A stretch of DNA of 18,359 nucleotides. It comes from an uncultured Collinsella sp. GTDB lineage: Bacteria; Actinomycetota; Coriobacteriia; Coriobacteriales; Coriobacteriaceae. The translations under genes and the position numbers were made by a program. Shown in pieces: positions 14,444 through 18,359 of the stretch. Location: the NCBI GenBank assembly GCA_900546085.1, contig URBS01000029.1, positions 1-18,359 of the forward strand, given 5' to 3'. Under the pieces are notes generated by a model. It saw only the letters and a program-made list of their open reading frames with translations, was not told the origin of the DNA and did no database searches. Each line of letters opens with the position of its first letter. The first letter of the stretch is position 1.

Positions 14444-17250
14444 TAACGATTCCTGCCGTGGCAGTACTTAAACTTCTTGCCGCTACCGCAGGGGCACGGG
14501 TCGTTGCGGCCCACGTTGACGTACGGATCGTCGCTCTCGGACTTGCGATAGGTGGTCACCTTGCCACCGTTGTTGACGGCAGCCGGACCACCCTGGACAG
14601 CCGTGCGGGCCTGCATCTGCGCCTGCTTGCGCAGCACCGAGTCGCCGTTGTCACCATCGACCTCGGCAGGACCGGAGAAGTGCGCACCCTCGAGCGCGGG
14701 CTCCTCCTTGTGCTCCACGACACGCGGGGCAGCCTTGATCTCGATGCGCAGAACCGTGCGCAGGTAATCCTCGTACATGGTGTCGACGAGTATCTGGAAC
14801 GCGCCGTAGGCCTCGGTCTTGTACTCGACCAGCGGGTCGCGCTGGCCAAAGCCGCGCAGGCCGATGCCGGTCTTGAGGTAGTCCATCTCCTGCAGGTAGT
14901 TCATCCAGCGGGTATCGATGACGCGCAGCATGACCTGGGTGTTGAGCTCGCGCATCAGGTCCTCGCCCAAGCGCTCGGCCTTCATGTTGTAGCACTTCTC
15001 TACGTAAGCCAGGACATCGGCAGCCAGGGCCTCATAATCCTCGTCGGGGAACTTCGGCGTATCGATGTGGCCGGTGAGCTCCACAACCCACTTGCGCAGG
15101 CCCTCCAGATCGCGCTCGCCATCGTGACTGTCCTTGGTGCAGAACTCCTGCACGCAGCGGTACACGGTGTCGTGCATGACCTCGGTGATGTGGTCGGTCA
15201 GGTCCTTGCCGTCCAGAATCTTATTGCGCTCAGCGTAGATGACCTGGCGTTGCTTGTTCATGACGTCGTCGTACTCAAGGACGCTCTTACGCATGGAGAA
15301 GTTGATGCTCTCGACCTTGTGCTGGGCGCTCTCGACAGCCTTGGAGATGATCTTGTGCTGGATGGGCATATCGTCGCCCATGTCAGCCGTGACCATCATC
15401 TTGGAGACGCGGTCCATCTTGTCGCCGCCAAACAGACGCATCAGATCGTCCTCGAGCGACAGGTAGAACTGGGTCTCGCCCGGATCGCCCTGACGGCCGG
15501 AACGGCCGCGCAGCTGGTTGTCGATACGGCGGGACTCGTGGCGCTCGGTGCCGATAACGGTCAGGCCGCCGGCGGCAAGAACGCGCTCGCGCTCGGCCTT
15601 GCAGGTCTCCTTGGCCTCGGCGTTAAACTGCTCAAGCTGCTCGGGCGTTACGTCCTCCATGGTCAGGCCCTCGTACTCCAGGCGCTCGCGCACCAGCTCG
15701 TCGGGGTTACCGCCCAGCAAGATGTCGGTACCGCGGCCGGCCATGTTGGTAGCGATGGTCACGGCGCCATAGCGACCAGCCTGGGCAACGATATGGGCCT
15801 CGCGCTCGTGGTGCTTGGCGTTGAGGACCTCGTGCGCGATGCCGCGCTTGGTAAGGGCGGCCGACAGTTTCTCGGAGCTTTCGATGGAGACGGTGCCCAC
15901 CAGGACCGGCTGGCCCTTGGCATGACGTCGCTCGACGTCGTCGGCAACGGCGTTGTATTTGGCCTGGATGGTGCGGTACACCAGGTCCTCGTGGTCAACA
16001 CGCTGCACGGGCTTGTTGGAGGGGATGACCTCGACGGGTAGCTTGTAGATCTCGCGGAACTCGGCATCCTCGGTGAGTGCCGTACCGGTCATACCGGAGA
16101 GCTTGTCATACAGACGGAAATAGTTCTGCAGGGTGATGGTTGCCAGCGTCTGGTTCTCCTCGCGCACGAGCACGCCCTCTTTGGCCTCGATAGCCTGGTG
16201 CAGGCCCTCGGAGTAACGGCGGCCTTCCATAATGCGGCCGGTGAACTCGTCGACGATCTTGACCTCGCCGTTGGTGACCACATACTGCTTGTCGCGGTGG
16301 AACATGTACTGGGCCTTCAGCGCCTGCTGCAGGTGGTTGACCAGCTGGCCGGAGAGATCGGCATAGATGTCATCGATACCCAGGCGGCGCTCGATCTTCT
16401 TAAGACCGCGCTCGGTGGCAGCGATGGTGTGCTTGGCCTCGTCCATGACGTAGTCGCCCGTGGGTTCAACATCCTCGGTGGCGGTAAGCATATCGTGCGA
16501 CACGTCCTCGCCGCGCTCAAGGCCACGCACGGCACGCGCGAAGTCCTTGTAGGTACTGGCGGACTTGGTGCCAGCGCCCGAGATGATCAGCGGGGTGCGA
16601 GCCTCATCGATCAGGATGGAGTCAACCTCGTCGACGATGGCGTAGTTGTGGCCGCGCTGCACGCGCTGCTCGGGACGGGTAACCATGTTGTCGCGCAGGT
16701 AATCAAAGCCGAACTCGGAGTTGGTGCCATAGGTGACGTCGGCCTGGTAGGCCGGGCGCTTGAGCTCGAGCGGCATGTTGTTCTGGAGCAGACCGACGGT
16801 CATGCCCAGGTACTTATAGATGCGGCCCATCCACTCGGAGTCGCGCTTGGCCAGGTAATCATTGACAGTAACGACGTGCACGCCCTTGCCGGCAATAGCG
16901 TTGAGATAGCCGGCCAACGTGGAGACGAGGGTCTTACCTTCGCCGGTCTTCATCTCGGCGATATGCCCCTCGTGCAGTGCCATGGCGCCAATGAGCTGCA
17001 CGTCAAAGTGACGCATGCCCGTGATGCGCTTGGAAGCCTCACGCACGGTGGCAAAAGCCTCGGGGAGCATGTCGTCGAGCGACTCGCCGTTGGCGTAACG
17101 CTCACGGAACTTATCGGTCTGGGCGCGGAGTTCCTCCTCGGTCATCTTCTCAAACTGGGGCTCAAGACCGTTGATCTGGTCAACGATCTTGTAGTAGCGC
17201 TTAAGGTCCTTATCGGATCCAAAGGACAGCAGCTTTGACATGAATCCCAT
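14443..17250 (-). CDS. secA: Preprotein translocase ATPase SecA
   Basis: A 935-residue motor that drives secretory proteins through SecYEG. The protein starts MGFMSKLLSFGSDKDLKRYYK. Walker A TGEGKT is at 102-107, followed by VNDYLAKRDSEWMG, DEVDSILIDEARTPLIISG, the preprotein cross-linking and helical scaffold regions, and GRSGRQGDPGETQFYLSLEDD of nucleotide-binding domain 2. The carboxyl end has an intact zinc-binding SEC-C motif, with C919, C921, C930 and H931 in NDPCPCGSGKKFKYCHG. The frame extends 26 codons upstream, but the ATG at 17250 has AAGGA 8 bases before it and matches the family start. A TACAAT at 17313-17318 may be the -10 box, without a good -35. Confidence 0.97.
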   Translation of the reverse strand: MGFMSKLLSFGSDKDLKRYYKIVDQINGLEPQFEKMTEEELRAQTDKFRERYANGESLDDMLPEAFATVREASKRITGMRHFDVQLIGAMALHEGHIAEMKTGEGKTLVSTLAGYLNAIAGKGVHVVTVNDYLAKRDSEWMGRIYKYLGMTVGLLQNNMPLELKRPAYQADVTYGTNSEFGFDYLRDNMVTRPEQRVQRGHNYAIVDEVDSILIDEARTPLIISGAGTKSASTYKDFARAVRGLERGEDVSHDMLTATEDVEPTGDYVMDEAKHTIAATERGLKKIERRLGIDDIYADLSGQLVNHLQQALKAQYMFHRDKQYVVTNGEVKIVDEFTGRIMEGRRYSEGLHQAIEAKEGVLVREENQTLATITLQNYFRLYDKLSGMTGTALTEDAEFREIYKLPVEVIPSNKPVQRVDHEDLVYRTIQAKYNAVADDVERRHAKGQPVLVGTVSIESSEKLSAALTKRGIAHEVLNAKHHEREAHIVAQAGRYGAVTIATNMAGRGTDILLGGNPDELVRERLEYEGLTMEDVTPEQLEQFNAEAKETCKAERERVLAAGGLTVIGTERHESRRIDNQLRGRSGRQGDPGETQFYLSLEDDLMRLFGGDKMDRVSKMMVTADMGDDMPIQHKIISKAVESAQHKVESINFSMRKSVLEYDDVMNKQRQVIYAERNKILDGKDLTDHITEVMHDTVYRCVQEFCTKDSHDGERDLEGLRKWVVELTGHIDTPKFPDEDYEALAADVLAYVEKCYNMKAERLGEDLMRELNTQVMLRVIDTRWMNYLQEMDYLKTGIGLRGFGQRDPLVEYKTEAYGAFQILVDTMYEDYLRTVLRIEIKAAPRVVEHKEEPALEGAHFSGPAEVDGDNGDSVLRKQAQMQARTAVQGGPAAVNNGGKVTTYRKSESDDPYVNVGRNDPCPCGSGKKFKYCHGRNR

Positions 17251-17380
17251 GTGGTTTTCCTTTTTTGGCCATCGCCCACGCCATGCAGCCTTGGGCGAGT
17301 TAAACACAGATAATTGTACTTTAGCCAAACAGGGCGCGCCCTATACGGTCGACCTCGACCGCCACGTAATAACTACGACC

Positions 17381-17420
17381 AACCTGCCAAAAAGGGACAG
17401 GTTTATTTTGGCAGGTTTTA
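17381..17420. repeat. Dispersed 40-bp hairpin repeat A, copy 2
   Basis: The perfect 12-base arms AACCTGCCAAAA (17381-17392) and TTTTGGCAGGTT (17406-17417) surround a 13-base loop with GGGACAGG. It is 39/40 identical to the copy at 5255-5294. Confidence 0.87.
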
Positions 17421-17447
17421 TCTGGACAAACGCCGCATCTCTACCAT

Positions 17448-17514
17448 TTGGTGCAAACGAGCCTGTCCCCTTCGCACCAATTTGGCGCCATGGGGACAGG
17501 TCCGTTTGCACCAA
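17448..17514. repeat. Hairpin repeat B between rpmE and secA
   Basis: Outer arms TTGGTGCAAACG (17448-17459) and CGTTTGCACCAA (17503-17514) are perfectly complementary. After a 2-base internal bulge, CCTGTCCCC (17462-17470) pairs with GGGGACAGG (17492-17500). The loop holds TGGCGCCA and a CACCAA/TTGG pair. It shares the GGGACAGG core with repeat A, which lies 27 bases away. Confidence 0.85.
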
Positions 17515-17557
17515 TAAAAAGAAAAGGGCCGCGCACCCAAATGGATGCACGGCCCTT
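17513..17557 (-). terminator. rpmE intrinsic terminator
   Basis: AAGGGCCG-C-GCA (17524-17535) pairs with TGC-A-CGGCCCTT (17546-17557), a 12-bp stem with one mismatch. On the minus strand it is followed by TTCTTTTTA. It lies 35 bases past the rpmE stop codon. Confidence 0.88.
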
Positions 17558-17592
17558 ATGCCATGAATGCGAGCGATTCCGCGGCGAGCTAT

Positions 17593-18030
17593 TTACTCAG
17601 CAGCCTCGGTGGTCTCGGCCTCGGCAGCGGCCTCCTCGACGGGAGCCTCTGCGGGAGCCTCTGCGGGAGCCTCGGCGGCCTGCTTGGCAGCCTCCTCGGC
17701 GAACTTAGCAGCACGCTTAGCCTTCTCGGCAGCCTTAGCCTCAGCGGCGGCCTTGCGAGCGGCCTCGGCCTCAGCAGCCTTGGCGGCCTTGGCAGCCTTG
17801 GCCTCCTCAGCCTTCTTGAGCTGGGCGGCAGCGGCGCCACCGAACTTGTCGGCGAAGCGCTGGACGCGTCCACCGGTGTCGACGAACTTCTGCTGGCCGG
17901 TGTAGAACGGGTGGCACTCGTTGCAAAGCTCAACCTTCATCTCGGACACGGTAGCGTGCGTCTTGAAGGTGTTGCCGCAGGAGCACGTCACCGTGCACTC
18001 GACATACTGGGGATGGATACCCTGCTTCAT
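17593..18030 (-). CDS. rpmE: Ribosomal protein L31 (bL31) with long Ala/Lys/Glu tail
   Basis: A 145-residue large-subunit ribosomal protein. Residues 1-65 are ordinary zinc-type L31, with cysteines C16, C18, C36 and C39 in TCSCGNTF and LCNECHPFYTG, followed by GGRVQRFADKFG. Normal L31 ends soon after this, at about 66-85 residues. Here another 75-80 residues follow: an Ala/Lys/Glu helical, coiled-coil-like stretch (70-118) and an acidic APAE-repeat end (119-145). The ATG at 18030 has AAGGAG about 7 bases upstream, and that sequence is held in a leader hairpin. It is a single-gene unit with its own promoter and terminator. Confidence 0.95.
   Translation of the reverse strand: MKQGIHPQYVECTVTCSCGNTFKTHATVSEMKVELCNECHPFYTGQQKFVDTGGRVQRFADKFGGAAAAQLKKAEEAKAAKAAKAAEAEAARKAAAEAKAAEKAKRAAKFAEEAAKQAAEAPAEAPAEAPVEEAAAEAETTEAAE
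17641..17676 (-). repeat. 12-bp tandem repeat inside rpmE
   Basis: GGGAGCCTCTGC is repeated three times on the plus strand (the third unit with one change). It encodes the APAEAPAEAP part of the L31 tail. The unit is a multiple of three, so copy-number changes would keep the frame. Confidence 0.85.
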
Positions 18031-18108
18031 GGTAGGACTCCTTATTGGTCAGGCGCTGGTTACCGATCAGCGCATAAGGCGTCTTGGTTTCCGACCAAGA
18101 CAACAAAC
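18031..18108 (-). promoter_or_regulatory. Structured 5' leader of rpmE (L31 leader-like)
   Basis: On the transcript a first hairpin GUCUUGGU/ACCAAGAC (18094-18101 with 18081-18088, 5-base loop) is followed by a second: CCUUAU plus GCGCUG (18079-18068) pairing with CAGCGC (18058-18053) and AUAAGG (18045-18040). The last strand contains most of the Shine-Dalgarno AAGGAG (18043-18038), so the folded form would block initiation. UUGGUC of hairpin one can also pair with GACCAA just before the Shine-Dalgarno, offering an alternative fold. L31 leader RNAs that mediate autoregulation are described in several actinobacterial groups including Coriobacteria. Assignment to that family is inference, because I could not run a covariance model. 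Confidence 0.65.
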
Positions 18109-18114
18109 TCGGCT

Positions 18115-18143
18115 ATGATACCACGGCGCCGCGTGTCCCACAA
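18115..18143 (-). promoter_or_regulatory. Probable rpmE promoter
   Basis: On the minus strand TTGTGG (18143-18138) and TATCAT (18120-18115) are separated by exactly 17 bases. The -10 matches the sigma-70-type consensus at five of six positions. Transcription would start near 18108, giving a leader of about 78 bases. Confidence 0.5.
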
Positions 18144-18199
18144 AAGGTTCACGGTCTTTTCGGAACGACACGAATCTGACCCATCGAAACACATCTCCA

Positions 18200-18277
18200 C
18201 CGTTCCTTCAACTGGGAAAATGCCGTCCCCGGGGCCTGAGAAGGGCCCCGGGGACGTTCGACTGACTGCGGGAACGG
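18200..18277. repeat. Strong hairpin element in the divergent region
   Basis: A perfect 13-bp inner stem, CGTCCCCGGGGCC (18224-18236) with GGCCCCGGGGACG (18244-18256), has a 7-base loop. Outer arms CCGTTCC (18200-18206) and GGAACGG (18271-18277) are also perfect. On the minus strand ATTTTC follows the inner stem after GGC. It sits between the rpmE promoter and a rightward promoter, where a terminator is not expected. Confidence 0.7.
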
Positions 18278-18319
18278 CCTTTCCGCTCAATGTGTTCGGC
18301 TGAGATCGGAAATCAACCA

Positions 18320-18342
18320 AACTGAACTAGGTTCAGTTGACA
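18320..18342 (+). promoter_or_regulatory. Palindromic operator overlapping a consensus -35 box
   Basis: AACTGAAC-TAG-GTTCAGTT (18320-18338) is a perfect 8-3-8 palindrome. Its end overlaps TTGACA (18337-18342), a consensus -35 on the plus strand. Exactly 17 bases remain to the window edge, so the -10 would begin at 18360. The form suits a dimeric repressor such as TetR or MarR family members controlling a rightward gene outside the window. Confidence 0.55.
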
Positions 18343-18359
18343 TGGTTAAAAACGAGGGG

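Larger units (their letters stand above)
17251..17592. other. 342-bp region between rpmE and secA
   Basis: No gene is supported. From right to left it holds the rpmE terminator (17513-17557), hairpin repeat B (17448-17514), hairpin repeat A copy 2 (17381-17420), a GGGCGCGCCC palindrome (17332-17341) and the secA leader with a possible -10 TACAAT. Confidence 0.6.

Noticed and set aside
14458..16041. 527-codon plus-strand open frame opposite secA
   Set aside because: Antisense to conserved SecA codons with a skewed Leu/Val/Ala/Gly/Asp composition. Such frames are expected with GC-rich third positions.
5255..17420. Repeat A copies as recombination sites for the serine recombinase
   Set aside because: They are in direct orientation and would delete secA, prfB, ftsEX and other core genes. 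They also look like dispersed intergenic repeats and not like resolvase sites.
18060..18320. 86-codon minus-strand open frame upstream of rpmE
   Set aside because: It runs through the strong hairpin, the rpmE promoter and the leader, and has no family features or ribosome binding site.

Overview
All recognisable genes in this window lie on the minus strand, so transcription runs from high to low coordinates. GC-rich wobble positions, a split transketolase, an actinobacterial-type RF2, ftsEX with a long FtsE amino-terminal tail and a ribosomal protein L31 with an Ala/Lys/Glu-rich tail suggest a high-GC actinobacterium. A Collinsella-like member of the Coriobacteriia is my best guess. This comes from gene content and repeat style, not from a marker-gene comparison.

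In transcription order: (1) rpmE (L31), with its own promoter, a structured 5' leader and a strong terminator. (2) A 342-bp gap holding two kinds of dispersed hairpin repeat. (3) secA and prfB, joined by a TAATG overlap. (4) A YitT-family membrane protein whose start codon sits directly behind an intrinsic terminator hairpin. (5) The two halves of a transketolase, one base apart. (6) A 447-bp gap holding a terminator and a large inverted-repeat element. (7) ftsE-ftsX, overlapping by 14 bp and ending in a terminator. (8) rnr (ribonuclease R). (9) A lone serine recombinase with a repeat copy in its leader. (10) A VanZ-family membrane protein. (11) The N-acetylmuramic acid (MurNAc) cluster murR-murQ-murP-mupG, cut by the left edge of the window.

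The MurNAc cluster forms a coherent pathway: MurP imports and phosphorylates MurNAc-containing sugars, MupG splits phosphorylated MurNAc-GlcNAc, MurQ removes the lactyl ether, and MurR, a SIS-domain regulator, is the likely control protein. The rest is mainly housekeeping for translation, protein export, RNA decay and division. The most interesting signals are regulatory or structural: an rpmE leader whose Shine-Dalgarno lies inside a hairpin, terminators abutting the ribosome binding sites of mupG and the yitT-like gene, an SPT in place of SPF in the RF2 anticodon-like motif, and several hairpin repeats. At the right edge a perfect palindrome overlaps a consensus -35 for a rightward gene outside the window. 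I found no rRNA, tRNA, CRISPR array, prophage or complete insertion sequence.
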